A stretch of 64,000 nt of DNA, from contig NC_064678.1 of the NCBI RefSeq assembly GCF_023278565.1, forward strand, positions 2,604,001-2,668,000, in the 5' to 3' direction. The position numbers and the translations under genes are program-made. Positions 35,124 through 44,974 of the stretch are shown piece after piece. How positions within the stretch are numbered: position 1 is the stretch's first letter; each line of letters opens with the position of its first letter. The notes under the pieces are model-generated. The model searched no databases and was not told the origin of the DNA. It saw only the letters and a list, made by a program, of their open reading frames with translations. Source of the stretch: Colletotrichum lupini (Eukaryota > Ascomycota > Sordariomycetes > Glomerellales > Glomerellaceae).

Positions 35124-36548
35124 ATGACGGTTCTCAGTCATCTAAAACGAGTCCATCAACATAATGTCGCAACTCTGCGCGGCTCTCCCGCCGCAGAGGT
35201 CTCTGGCGCCCTCGGTGACTTGGGGACTCTTCTTCCTCTCATGATCGCCCTTGCGGTCCAGCACTCCATTTATCTCGATAGCACCTTGGTGTTTTCAGGC
35301 ATCTTCAACGTTGTTACCGGCGCCGTCTTTGGCATTCCACTTCCAGTCCAGCCGATGAAAGTGAGTGCTTAGATCTAAGCAAGAGATTGTAATTGTGCGT
35401 TCATTACTGACTATTACGTCTAGGCCATCGCCGCGGCAGCCATCTCCCGGTCCGAATATGGCGGCATCAAAACCGTCATGGCCGCGGGCCAGTGGGTCAG
35501 TCTAGCCGTCCTAGTCATGAGCCTCACCGGCCTACTACGCTGGGTCACGCGAAACGTGCCCGTCCCCGTCGTCAAAGGCATCCAGCTCGGTGCCGGTCTC
35601 TCCCTCGTCATGGCCGCCGGCTCCGGCCTCCTCCGGGACCTTCACTGGACCCATCCCGTCCTCGATAACAGGTTGTGGGCCCTGGCCGCCTTTCTCGTGC
35701 TCATTTTCACCCAGAGCCTGCCGCGTTTCCCCTACGCGCTGCACATTTTTATTCTGTCGCTCGTCTTCGCCTTCATCTCCATCATGACCTCGCACGACCA
35801 CCCGCACACCTACCTGCCGGAGCCCAGCCTTTGGACCCCGCACTTTGTGCACTGGGAGTTCAACTGGTTCAAGTACAAGCCGCTGTCGATGGCCATCGGC
35901 CAGCTCCCGCTCACCACCCTGAACTCGGTCATCGCGGTGAGCGCCCTCGCGGCGGACCTGCTGCCGGACATGCCCACGCCGTCTGTGACCGCTATGGGCA
36001 TCAGCGTCGGCGTGATGAACCTCGTCGGCACCTGGTGGGGCGCCATGCCGGTGTGCCACGGCGCGGGCGGGCTCGCGGCGCAGTACCGCTTCGGAGCGCG
36101 CAGCGGCGCGAGCGTCGTGATCCTGGGCCTCTTCAAGATCGTGCTGGGCCTCGTCTTTGGTAACTCCCTCATCGGCCTACTCACGCACTACCCCAAGAGC
36201 CTGCTGGGCGTCATGGTCATCGCTGCCGGTCTCGAGCTCGCCAAGGTCGGGCACAGCTTGAATCACGGGGCTTCTGATTTATGGGAGAGCTCTGCCGGCA
36301 ACGAGGGTGGCGGCGTTGGGGGGCTTGTTAGGCAGCATCGCTCGCTTTCTGATGAGGAGAGGGCTGAGAGGTGGACTGTTATGCTCATGACCACGGCTGG
36401 GCTCCTTGCGTTTAGGAACGATGCTATTGGCTTCATTGCAGGGATGCTGTGCTTCTGGGCGTATCGGGTCTCAGAGAGGACGCAGAAGTGGTGGGAGTCC
36501 AGACGGGGCCGGTCTCTCTTTGGCGAGCGAGCGCCGCTTCTGAGTTAA
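35124..36548 (+). CDS. MOT1-family molybdate transporter-like protein (453 aa)
   Basis: Two exons, 35124-35360 and 35424-36548, joined across a 63 nt intron (AAA then GTGAGT; CTGAC branch; CTAG acceptor). The first ATG in frame is 35124 (MTVLSHLKRVHQ). The protein has the internal pattern of MOT1-type transporters, a branch of the sulfate-transporter superfamily lacking a STAS domain. Marks are SGALGDLGTLLPLMIAL near the N-terminus, PVQPMK-AIAA across the intron, and the later motif MPVCHGAGGLAAQYRFGARSG. About ten hydrophobic helices are apparent. Characterised plant and algal homologues import molybdate with high affinity for molybdenum-cofactor synthesis, which nitrate reductase requires. 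Substrate in this organism is inferred. No cofactor or nitrate genes lie next to it. Confidence 0.9.
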
Positions 36549-37712
36549 GTATTTGAAGCGCGGCGTGTGGCTTCATGTATAACTGTAACGTGGGAGTCTT
36601 TTCGAGATCTACTTGCTTGGTAAATACGATTTATGTGTATATTCACTGGCTGTTGAGCCAACTCACAGGCTCTTTATATGGGCACATATGAATTTGATGC
36701 ATATCACACGTCTTTTCGGATTGCTTTCTGAGACGGATAACGGCTGTTGATCATACTTTTGCCATCCTAAGCTCTGAATGTGCTAGACTGAGCAGCAAGG
36801 GGAAATAAACCCATGAGCTCAAAAATGACACATTGATCAAACTCAGAGACTCACTAAATCATCTGAGTTCCGCGTCAAGCCTTTAATACTTGCAGAATGC
36901 CTCCAAGGATCACGAAAATCAAGCAGAGGGTTCAGTGAGCTACTCCTTCACCGAAGGATGGTCTGCTATTGGGGCTTGACCGAGACAAGTGGACACCGAG
37001 GTCGGAAGAAGTGGGCGATCTACGCAGGGTGGTGCTGCCTTTGCCTCTGCAAGTCTGCAAGGAATCGGATGAGGCTTTTTCTCGGACCCTGGCCGAAGAG
37101 ATGCATCGTGAACAGCCTTGCTGTTCACCGCAAGATCTAGGCTGAACCAAAGCGCTGGGTCCGACGGAAGGCTGAGGCATTGAAGGACGTACATGAATGC
37201 AATTGGCCGCATCAAAGGTTCATGGTGAAGTAGCAGGATGAGTCATCGTCACTCGGGCCTTCAATGGGATTGGGATGCATTTGTTCCTTCCATTGAATTG
37301 TGGTGGGAAGCTGCAGTGACGATTGTGACAGAGATGGAAGGAGCGTACGACGGAAAGGAAGGCAGCGACGGAGACGCTGAGAAGGAAAGGACCTGGCTGG
37401 GCAGGGACGGGCTGAACTGGAGGCTCTTTCCTCCTATTGGAAGAAAAAAAGGTACTTGGGTACTTGTACAGCGCGGGGAAGAAGGCTGGTGTGTTCAGTG
37501 TCCACGGTGAATCTCACCGACAGCCAATCAGAGACGCTTCCGTCGACCCTGTCAATCGCAGCCAGGACTGAATTGTTCAACGCCGATTTTTTTGGCATTC
37601 GCCCGTCTCGATCGCAGCCTTTCTCAGGTCCATACCTCGTCGCGCCTGACCAAATCGCCTCTCTTGGCTTGCCGACGGCGAAGGAGCTGATCTGTCCGAC
37701 TACAGAGCAGCG
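36549..37712. other. Intergenic region and leader upstream of the forkhead gene
   Basis: 1.16 kb with no convincing gene. Small frames on both strands have no recognisable features. The 400 bases before 37713 are probable promoter and leader of the forkhead gene. Confidence 0.4.
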
Positions 37713-40700
37713 ATGACTTCGTCCAACGCCGGCCAAAATGGCCTGGCGCCCCTTCCGACCACGCCGCCGCCCAAGCACAAGTCGACGACACCAGGCCGAA
37801 CTGACCACCCCGACGACAACGACAATAACAATCACATCGCCACGAACACTGCTGACCAGCAGCAACCATCGCGCACCGACGCATCTACAACCGTACACCC
37901 ATCTATCGAAGACGCGTCCACCCAACAGCAGACCACCTCATTAGCCGTCGACACCTTCATGGCCGATGCCGACGCCGGCAGCGCTCCACCCGCGACAATG
38001 TCGCAGCCGGCTTCAGCCGTGCAGGTTGACGCCGACCCTTTCGCCTCGTCCTTCCCACACACCCCGATGCCGAACATGGACCACGCCTACATGATGATGG
38101 CTCTGGCGCATATGGCTGGCAACCAAATGTCCAATCAAATGTCACCGCCGCCGACCGTCACGCCAGCGCAGGTCACCCTCCCGAGCACCATGGGCAACGG
38201 CAACGATCCGCTCGTCGCAAGCACACATAACCTCGCCGCGGCGACACAGGGTCTCGAATCCTTTGCGCGTATAGAATTCGCCGACAGTGTCTTTCAGATG
38301 ACCACGTACGCCGTCATTATTGGTCGCGATCAGAAGGCTCTAAATCAGGCGCGGAGAGACCAGAAGCGCGATGATGCCTATCGCAAGAAGGCGGAAGAGT
38401 ATGAACGCGAGGGCCTTCCGCCTCCTTCCCCTGTCAGACATGGGCCGGGGAAGTTCAGCAAGTCATACGTCAGCGAAGAGGGAGGCATGCTGGGACCCGA
38501 GTCCGACAGTGAAGGGGAGGGGCGGCCAGCCAAGCGCCGCAAGACGACCAGCACCGGATCATCACAGAAGCAGGAAGAGGACGAGTCACAGGAGAAACTC
38601 ATCTCAAATCGGCAGTATGTCTCACATACACCGGGAGCTGCAGCCGTGGATCTGGCTTCATTACGGCCATCTCCCCACCACGTTCCCTTTGTCGGCATCC
38701 ACTCGCCCGGACCTGATATCGCCAGCAAAACCAAGGCTATTTCAAGAGAGCATCTCAAGATCCAGTTCAATAAGAGAGAAGGGGTCTTTGAGGCTATTCC
38801 ACTGCACAAGAATGGTTTCTTCATCGATGAAGTGCACCACAAGGAAGGCGTCGCCGTGCTCCGGAGTGGTGATCACCTGCAAATCAAGGACGTTGATTTT
38901 CGCTTCGTCATCAATGGTGTTCCAGAAGGCCGGACAGGTGCTGAGGAGTATGCAGAAGAGGAGGAGAAACTCAAGAAGAAAGCGACTGGTGGAAAGGAGA
39001 TGAGCTTCGAGTTCGAAGCCTCACATGGCAACGGTCTTGACGACACAAGCGATTCTTCCCTCAGCTCACCAGCGCCATCAGACGTAGAAATGTCCGATGT
39101 CGAAGCTGAAGAGGAGGAAGAAGTTGAGGCAGAAAGTAGCTCCAAGGCAGAGGCGGAAGCGGAAGCAAAGGCAGAAGCAGCCGCCGCCGCAGAAAAGGCG
39201 ACGGCAGAGGCAGCAGCCGACGTTGCAGAAGCAGCGCAAACACAAACAGAGGCAGACGATGAGGCCGATGTTGAAGCCGATGCTGAAGCCGATGTTGACG
39301 CTGATGCCGATGCCGAAGCTGATGCCGAAGGAGAGATGTCACTGGATTATGGAGAGGAAGCAGACGATATCCAACCTACCACAGAGGTCAAGCCAGAGGA
39401 CCAAGAAATGGTGCATCTTCTCATGGGAGGTGCTCCATTAGGCTATCTGAACAAGAAGAGAGGACCTGGCCGGCCACCAAAGAACGGAATTATGTCCAAG
39501 CGAGAGCAGCGGCTTCTTAAGAAAGCTCAGCAGGAGATGGCTAAGAAGACGATACCACAGCCTCCTCCTGGAGAGCCTCCCATCAAGCGGAAGGTCGGCC
39601 GTCCTAGGAAACACCCACTACCAGACGAAGGAGGAGATCGACCGGAGAAGCGCAAGTACAAGCCCCGGAAACCAAAGGGCGAAGACGGTCTTGAAGGATC
39701 AGATGCCGAAAGACGCGCCAGAGAGAAGAAGGAAAAGAAGGCTCGTCCCAAGTCGCCCCCGCTCGAACTCAAGATCGAGGACTACACGGAGGAGCAGCTG
39801 CAGAAGCCGAACAAGAACTACGGAGTGCTTATCGACGAGACCCTCACTGCGGCAGGGCCTGACGGTCTCACCCTCAAACAGATTTATAAGCGAATTACCC
39901 AGAGATACCCGTGGTTCTACTTCCACACGGAGACAAAGGGCTGGGAGTCAAGTGTACGACATAACCTTATCGGGAACGAAGCTTTCAAGAAGGACGATAC
40001 CACAGGCTTGTGGTCCAGGGTGCCCGGTGTCGAACTCGATGCCGGCAAGAAGCGCAAGGCGACGTCACCGGACCGTTCTATGAGTGCGGGCTATGGTCAC
40101 TACAACCACCCAATGTACACTCAGTACGCCCAACAGCAGCAGAGTCACATGCCTCCTGGCTACCAGCATCTTCCTCATAACTACCACGCGCAAGCCTATG
40201 CAGGGCAGCAAGCGCAGACAGCAGCCAGAACGCCACAATACTCTCCCCCCGGCGTGGTACCGAACCCTGGTCAGCCCGTACCGCCAGTGACGTCTCAACC
40301 AGTGGCGCCAGTGACGCTCCCTGGATACGGGGCCGCTGCTGCGATTGCACGACCTCAAGGTGTCGCAGGGCAGCCTTCTACATACAGTTCACCGTATGCT
40401 TCGAGACCACCTCCAGCTCATCCCGCAGTCAAGACCGAAGAAGGCGCCGCCGCAACTTCAGCACCGCCCATCACACAACCTGCTCCAGCCGCCATCCCTG
40501 GAGCGCAACCACCCCCACCACAGATACCCGCTGCTGCCCCGCCGCAGCAAGCTCGACCTACACCTACACCACCAGCGCAAGCCGAACCACGTCCCGTCAT
40601 TCAGCCCAGGTTACTCTCAGCTGTTAATGGCCTCAAGAACGGTCTTATTGAGAACCTGAAGAAAGCCAAGAATCCAAAAGCAGAGGCCATAGTCATGTCT

Positions 40701-41135
40701 GCCCTCAACCGCTGCCTGGGACTCAAGAGTGCCGCTACAGAGAATCAGACCATGGAAGATATCTGTATGAAGGGAATACAGAAGCTCCTCGACGGTTTCT
40801 CGACCCGAAGCAACACTCCCGGATCAGGGGGCACGCCCACCCCCACTGGGCCGACAAATGTGTTTGATTCCAAGGTCTTCAATTCTCTCCTAGGGTTCAA
40901 GAACGTTTCGTCGAATGCCCTCAAAAGCAGGATTGGCGAGGCCAAGGCCGAGGCAGTCACCCTATCCGCTATTGATCGAGTGCTGGGCTTGGCAGACGCG
41001 AGCATAGTACCGCCGCCTGCGGAAGCCAGCGCCTCAGGGTCGCCCGCAGCGGGCTTCGACGGAATCGAGTCGCACTTAATGAATTCGGTGAAGCAGCTCC
41101 TGCTGGGCCTCAACCAGAAGCTGCACGGAACATAG
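37713..41135 (+). CDS. fhl1: Fhl1-like transcription factor with FHA and forkhead domains (1140 aa)
   Basis: Single exon. An FHA domain begins near residue 197 (YAVIIGRDQKAL) and resumes near 343 (ISREHLKIQFNKR to VDFRFVI, about 406). The Gly-Arg and Ser-x-x-His phosphopeptide-binding motifs are separated by about 140 residues of low-complexity insert. An acidic/Ala-rich tract (about 460-550) follows, then two AT-hook-like motifs (KRGPGRPPK near 582, KRKVGRPRKH near 627). The winged-helix forkhead domain is at about 698-790 (KPNKNYGVLI, KQIYKRITQRYPWFYF, SSVRHNL). The Pro/Gln-rich C-terminal part ends in two similar modules (about 967-1035 and 1050-1140). FHA plus forkhead is the Fhl1 architecture; yeast Fhl1 activates ribosomal-protein genes with Ifh1. 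Orthology is likely, but the fungal target set is inferred. Bulky but intact. Confidence 0.93.
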   Translation: MTSSNAGQNGLAPLPTTPPPKHKSTTPGRTDHPDDNDNNNHIATNTADQQQPSRTDASTTVHPSIEDASTQQQTTSLAVDTFMADADAGSAPPATMSQPASAVQVDADPFASSFPHTPMPNMDHAYMMMALAHMAGNQMSNQMSPPPTVTPAQVTLPSTMGNGNDPLVASTHNLAAATQGLESFARIEFADSVFQMTTYAVIIGRDQKALNQARRDQKRDDAYRKKAEEYEREGLPPPSPVRHGPGKFSKSYVSEEGGMLGPESDSEGEGRPAKRRKTTSTGSSQKQEEDESQEKLISNRQYVSHTPGAAAVDLASLRPSPHHVPFVGIHSPGPDIASKTKAISREHLKIQFNKREGVFEAIPLHKNGFFIDEVHHKEGVAVLRSGDHLQIKDVDFRFVINGVPEGRTGAEEYAEEEEKLKKKATGGKEMSFEFEASHGNGLDDTSDSSLSSPAPSDVEMSDVEAEEEEEVEAESSSKAEAEAEAKAEAAAAAEKATAEAAADVAEAAQTQTEADDEADVEADAEADVDADADAEADAEGEMSLDYGEEADDIQPTTEVKPEDQEMVHLLMGGAPLGYLNKKRGPGRPPKNGIMSKREQRLLKKAQQEMAKKTIPQPPPGEPPIKRKVGRPRKHPLPDEGGDRPEKRKYKPRKPKGEDGLEGSDAERRAREKKEKKARPKSPPLELKIEDYTEEQLQKPNKNYGVLIDETLTAAGPDGLTLKQIYKRITQRYPWFYFHTETKGWESSVRHNLIGNEAFKKDDTTGLWSRVPGVELDAGKKRKATSPDRSMSAGYGHYNHPMYTQYAQQQQSHMPPGYQHLPHNYHAQAYAGQQAQTAARTPQYSPPGVVPNPGQPVPPVTSQPVAPVTLPGYGAAAAIARPQGVAGQPSTYSSPYASRPPPAHPAVKTEEGAAATSAPPITQPAPAAIPGAQPPPPQIPAAAPPQQARPTPTPPAQAEPRPVIQPRLLSAVNGLKNGLIENLKKAKNPKAEAIVMSALNRCLGLKSAATENQTMEDICMKGIQKLLDGFSTRSNTPGSGGTPTPTGPTNVFDSKVFNSLLGFKNVSSNALKSRIGEAKAEAVTLSAIDRVLGLADASIVPPPAEASASGSPAAGFDGIESHLMNSVKQLLLGLNQKLHGT
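39251..39330 (+). repeat. GAAGCCGATG-type minisatellite inside the forkhead gene
   Basis: Imperfect repeats of GA(A/T)GCCGATG and GCTGATGCCGAA encode alternating Asp/Glu, Ala and Val (EADVEADAEADVDADADAE). Unit changes are mostly multiples of three or six, so frame is preserved. It extends an acidic linker between the FHA and DNA-binding domains and is likely to vary in length between strains. Confidence 0.7.
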
Positions 41136-42308
41136 AAAGAGGAGCCAGGGGGCAGGACATATATGTATGGTCGAAAGGATATGGAAGGAAGGAAAGAAAT
41201 AAGCGTTACAATAAGCGTTACCAATGTTCGGCGTTTCTGTGTCGGCGAACTCGGCCCTTCCTCTAGGAGAGGACGGATTGGTTGAGATCTCAAAAAGGAT
41301 ATGATCATGAATCAGCGAAAACCTCGTCTACTCATAGCATGGCTACGTGTTGTCGTTTAGCACCTAAGAATACACAAAAATCGTTTACAAAGTAGATGCG
41401 TCGTCGTTGTCGTCGTTGTCGTCGTTGGGAAGCCTCGACCTCTGAGGATTTTACCTGGATCTGTTGTGATTCATTGAAGATATGCCGCAGCATACAAGTG
41501 ATGTCGATCTACAGATAATACTGTCTCCTGCCCTGACGACCTCTTTCCCTGTTACTGGTTTCTTGATCCTTCACAGCAAACTACACACCAGACGATCTAG
41601 TCCTAAGTAGTCTAATATGCAGCGTAAGGGGGCAGATACCCCTGCGCGCCGCACCGGTGAACTGCCCCTATTGACAAGGAAGAGAAGAGGCAAACGGGTG
41701 CGACATTACACTGAGTCAGGAGATGGGGGTTCAAGACGAACAATTCAGAACCAACACGACGAACACTAGGATGCGTGGGAAAACAGCCTTGATTGCGGGA
41801 GCGGGACCCATCTTGGTGCCGCGGGCCAACCAGGCGGCCAAAAATCGTACGAATCGGGTGCTTCAAGCGCCTGCAGCCCTTGTTCCTGACATATAATTGC
41901 GGGTGGGTGAGAGATGCCTGCTTGCATGGGATCTCTCTCTGTGCCGCTCGGCTCTGCTTCGCCCCCAGCCGACAGACTTCATGAGGGTGTGATGGTCCAA
42001 TACGCCGAGCAAAGAAGAAAGAACAGAACAAGATAGGGAAAAAATAAAAACGGAAGACAGCAATCAGAGAAGAATGATGAAATCCACTTATGCCGGGCTG
42101 GTCACCGGCCCCCAACGAACAGGACCCCTGGTCACACCCGTCTGCATTCAAGAAGACGTGCTTGCCTTCCTTGGTTACTGTCCTACTCGAAGCTGATTTT
42201 CACCTTTTCGTTTCCTTCTCTTTCCTTCCCCCTTCCAACATCGTATACCGCCAATTTTCTTCTCTTCTTTTGGTACCACGATGCTGGAGTTTCATCACTC
42301 ATAACACC
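41136..42308. other. Intergenic region between forkhead and GT69 genes
   Basis: 1.17 kb with no convincing gene. It contains a 9-mer tandem repeat (41401-41427) and, close to 42308, T/C-rich promoter and leader DNA of the glycosyltransferase gene. Confidence 0.45.
41401..41427. repeat. Three exact copies of TCGTCGTTG
   Basis: A perfect 9-bp tandem triplicate, 266 bases past the forkhead stop codon, probably in or just beyond its 3'-UTR. No function evident. Confidence 0.85.
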
Positions 42309-43834
42309 ATGGCGGCGAAACGGAAAACCAACGTCATCGCCCGGGCGAGCGTAGTATGTCTGCTGCTCATGAGCCTGCTGGTCGCATATGACCTATTCTC
42401 GGGGCGCGAATACTTTGACATCGCGTACAAGCCATTCCGTATGTTTCGTATCACCATATACACGCAAAACTCACCTACCCCTCGTCCAAATAGGACGTCG
42501 AAAAAAGGAGTTCAAATTTAACTAACACGCTTGACTTAGGGAAGCCAGGACCGACAGAGAAAGCGCACGAAACATCCCCACACAATGAGGAGAATCAGAC
42601 GAACACCGCCGTAACATCGCTGGCGATCGCGCCGTCGCAGACGCCACTTCCCCCGATTCCCACCCCGACACCGACGCCACCACCGGTGCCATCCCCTGAC
42701 GATGGTGGTGGCATCAGCTCCACATTGCCGGACGCCAATCCGGAGCACCTCAACAACGCACCGCTTTACATCACCTCGATCCTCGACCCAGACAATAAAT
42801 CTCTGCCTAGACTGGACTGTCCTCGCCCTGACATTTCACGCTACCAGTATCTCAAGCCCACCACCAAGCTGAAAAAACCCAAGTTCTTCATCGCCCTCAA
42901 CATACGTGAGAAGGCGGACCTCCTCCCGCGACTCCTAGGCTCCATCGTCGAGGCACTCCATTTCTTGGGCCCGGAGAATTGTGTCCTCTCGATAGTGGAA
43001 GGCAACTCGGGCGACGGCACCTACGAGATCCTCCACCTCCTTCGTCCGGAAATCGAAAAGCTCGGCACCGAATATCACTTCTCCCGCAGTGACCTCGACC
43101 CCGGCGCGGGCGACCGCATTCCCAAGCTGGCCGAGCTGCGCAACATGGCCCTCGCGCCTCTCGTCTCCGGCGGGCCAGGTAAGTACGCCGCCGACGCGGT
43201 CGTCCTCTTCCTCAACGACGTGGCCATTTGCCTAGAAGACATCCTCGAGCTCGCCCATCAACGGCTGTATCTGGGCGCCGACATGACGTGCGGCTTCGAC
43301 TGGACCTACGTCGGTCCCGATCCGACCTTTTACGACGTGTGGATCAGCCGCACCATCGCGGGCGATTCCTTTTTCGAGATTCCGCCTGACGGCAACTGGA
43401 ACTCTGCGTGGAACATCTTTTGGAATGAGGATACCTCGCGCCGGCGCTTCTTCGACCACAAGCCGCTGCAGGTGTTCTCGTGCTGGAACGGGGCCGTGGC
43501 GATGACGGCGAGACCGTTGCTGGATCGACTTGTTAGTTTTCGGGCGCCCGGGCCGGGGGAGTGTTTCCAGGGCGAGCCGCAGCTTTTCTGCAAGGATCTG
43601 TGGAATGCCGGGTTCGGCAAGATTGCGGTGGTGCCGAGCGTCAATCTAGAGTACAGTGACGAGGCCGGGAGGAAGATTAAGGCAGCAAAGGGATATACCA
43701 GTCAGTGGGTGGGAGGCGAGGACGAGGTGCAAGATTTCAGGGTGGATTGGAAGGCTGATCCGCCTGAGAAGGTGAAGTGCATGGCCAGTTATGATAAGCA
43801 GACGTGGGAGCCCTGGAATCAAGCGCTGGAGTAA
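42309..43834 (+). CDS. GT69 (CAP59/CMT1-like) alpha-1,3-mannosyltransferase-type protein (474 aa)
   Basis: Two exons, 42309-42438 and 42540-43834, joined across a 101 nt intron. The first exon encodes a basic cytosolic start (MAAKRKTNVIAR) and a signal anchor (ASVVCLLLMSLLVAYDLF), making a type II membrane protein, as expected for a Golgi glycosyltransferase. A Pro/Thr-rich stem follows (about 75-95). The catalytic part has the CAP59_mtransfer pattern: KFFIALNIREKADLLPRLLG, SIVEGNSGDGTYEIL, VLFLNDVAICLEDILEL, MTCGFDWTYVGPDPTFYDVW, VFSCWNGAVAMTARPL and ECFQGEPQLFCKDLW. Family members in Cryptococcus transfer mannose by an alpha-1,3 linkage (Cmt1) or are needed for capsule export (Cap59). In filamentous ascomycetes they probably modify cell-surface glycans; acceptor unknown. 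Confidence 0.9.
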
Positions 43835-44113
43835 TGAGAATAATGTGGCTATGATTGAGATTAACATAAAGTATTGGTACTGTCTTTTTTCCGCTGGTTG
43901 ATGTTTGTATCTGCGCTGCTCTATCCGAATCCTTCCCCCCTGAACCCCATGAAAGGAAAACTAACAGGTCCTCATGAATTTATGAACACCCTTGCTCATT
44001 ATCTATTGCCCATTGAAACAAATGCTTCCCAAACAATCTAAAATCAGTCCAAATCCAAACCATCCAGCTCATCCAGCTTCCGATCACTGCAAGGTAGTAA
44101 TCCCTACCCCTAC

Positions 44114-44974
44114 CTACTCAAACTTTTGAAGTCTGGCCCACGCTTCATACATCTTCAATTCCGCCTGGGCCTTGGCCAGCTTATACTCGAGGTTCTCTCG
44201 ATCCTCTGTCTGGCTTGGGTACGGGTAAGGTAAGCCAGCCTTACCGTTGGGTTCCCACTTGACCGATGGGGCCCGGGCACGTCTAGTGTGGCTGCGGACC
44301 GGCTTGGGTTCATGAAACTCCTCCTCCTCTTCAAAATCCTCTTCAAAATCCTCTCTAGAATCTTCTTCTCCGGAACCATCTTCGGGATCCTCTCCGATGA
44401 GGACGGCGGTGGACGAAGCAGAGCCTCTTGGGGCTCGAATGGTTCGTCTCGGTGCGGCTGGGGGCGGCGCTGCAGTGCGCTGGCGCTGTGATGATCGCGT
44501 AGACGCGGGCTGCTGGATGTCCCTTTTTTTGACGACGGGGGTGGAAGGCGGCGTGATCATGGTCCTGGTCTTGATCGTGGCCGTGGCCGTGGTTGTGCGC
44601 TGTGGTCTCACGGGAGCCTTGACATCCATTTCCTCAGCGACGCCGCCATCGTTACAAACTTCAAGGTACGACCGGATCCGAGCCTTCCACTGCGTAGCCA
44701 TCTCTCCAGCCTGTGACTGGTGAGATCTCTTGCACAAGGCGAGACCGGCGAGTCGCTCGAGGTGGGCAGACGCAGACGCCAGACTACCGCAGTTGATAAT
44801 GTCGAGCATGACGAACGCCATCTCGGATCGCGAGGCCTGGCTGACTGCGTTGCCGCAAGACGACTTTGTGGCGGAGTGGCCCTGGCAGTTGAAGCAGGAT
44901 CTGATGTTGACTTCAAGGCAGGTCTGGAGCTCGGTTGTGGTTTTTAGCCACTTGGTTTTGATGGCGGCGACCAT
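44114..44974 (-). CDS. Protein of unknown function with N-terminal Cys-motif (286 aa)
   Basis: Single exon; MVAAIKTKWLKTTTEL is the first ATG. Residues about 25-100 form a conserved-looking block: SCFNCQGHSATKSSCGN, then a helix-rich stretch, then LALCKRSHQSQAGEMATQW. The C-x2-C, C and later C-x3-H pattern resembles the Cys/His region found ahead of T5orf172/GIY-YIG-type domains in many fungal proteins, but no nuclease domain follows here, and that likeness is from memory. The middle is Thr/Arg/Pro-rich and basic. An acidic run (EDSREDFEEDFEEEEEFHE) precedes a basic patch and a C-terminal helix (LEYKLAKAQAELKMYEAWARLQ). It may be a truncated or degenerate family member. Function unknown. Confidence 0.68.
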   Translation of the reverse strand: MVAAIKTKWLKTTTELQTCLEVNIRSCFNCQGHSATKSSCGNAVSQASRSEMAFVMLDIINCGSLASASAHLERLAGLALCKRSHQSQAGEMATQWKARIRSYLEVCNDGGVAEEMDVKAPVRPQRTTTATATIKTRTMITPPSTPVVKKRDIQQPASTRSSQRQRTAAPPPAAPRRTIRAPRGSASSTAVLIGEDPEDGSGEEDSREDFEEDFEEEEEFHEPKPVRSHTRRARAPSVKWEPNGKAGLPYPYPSQTEDRENLEYKLAKAQAELKMYEAWARLQKFE

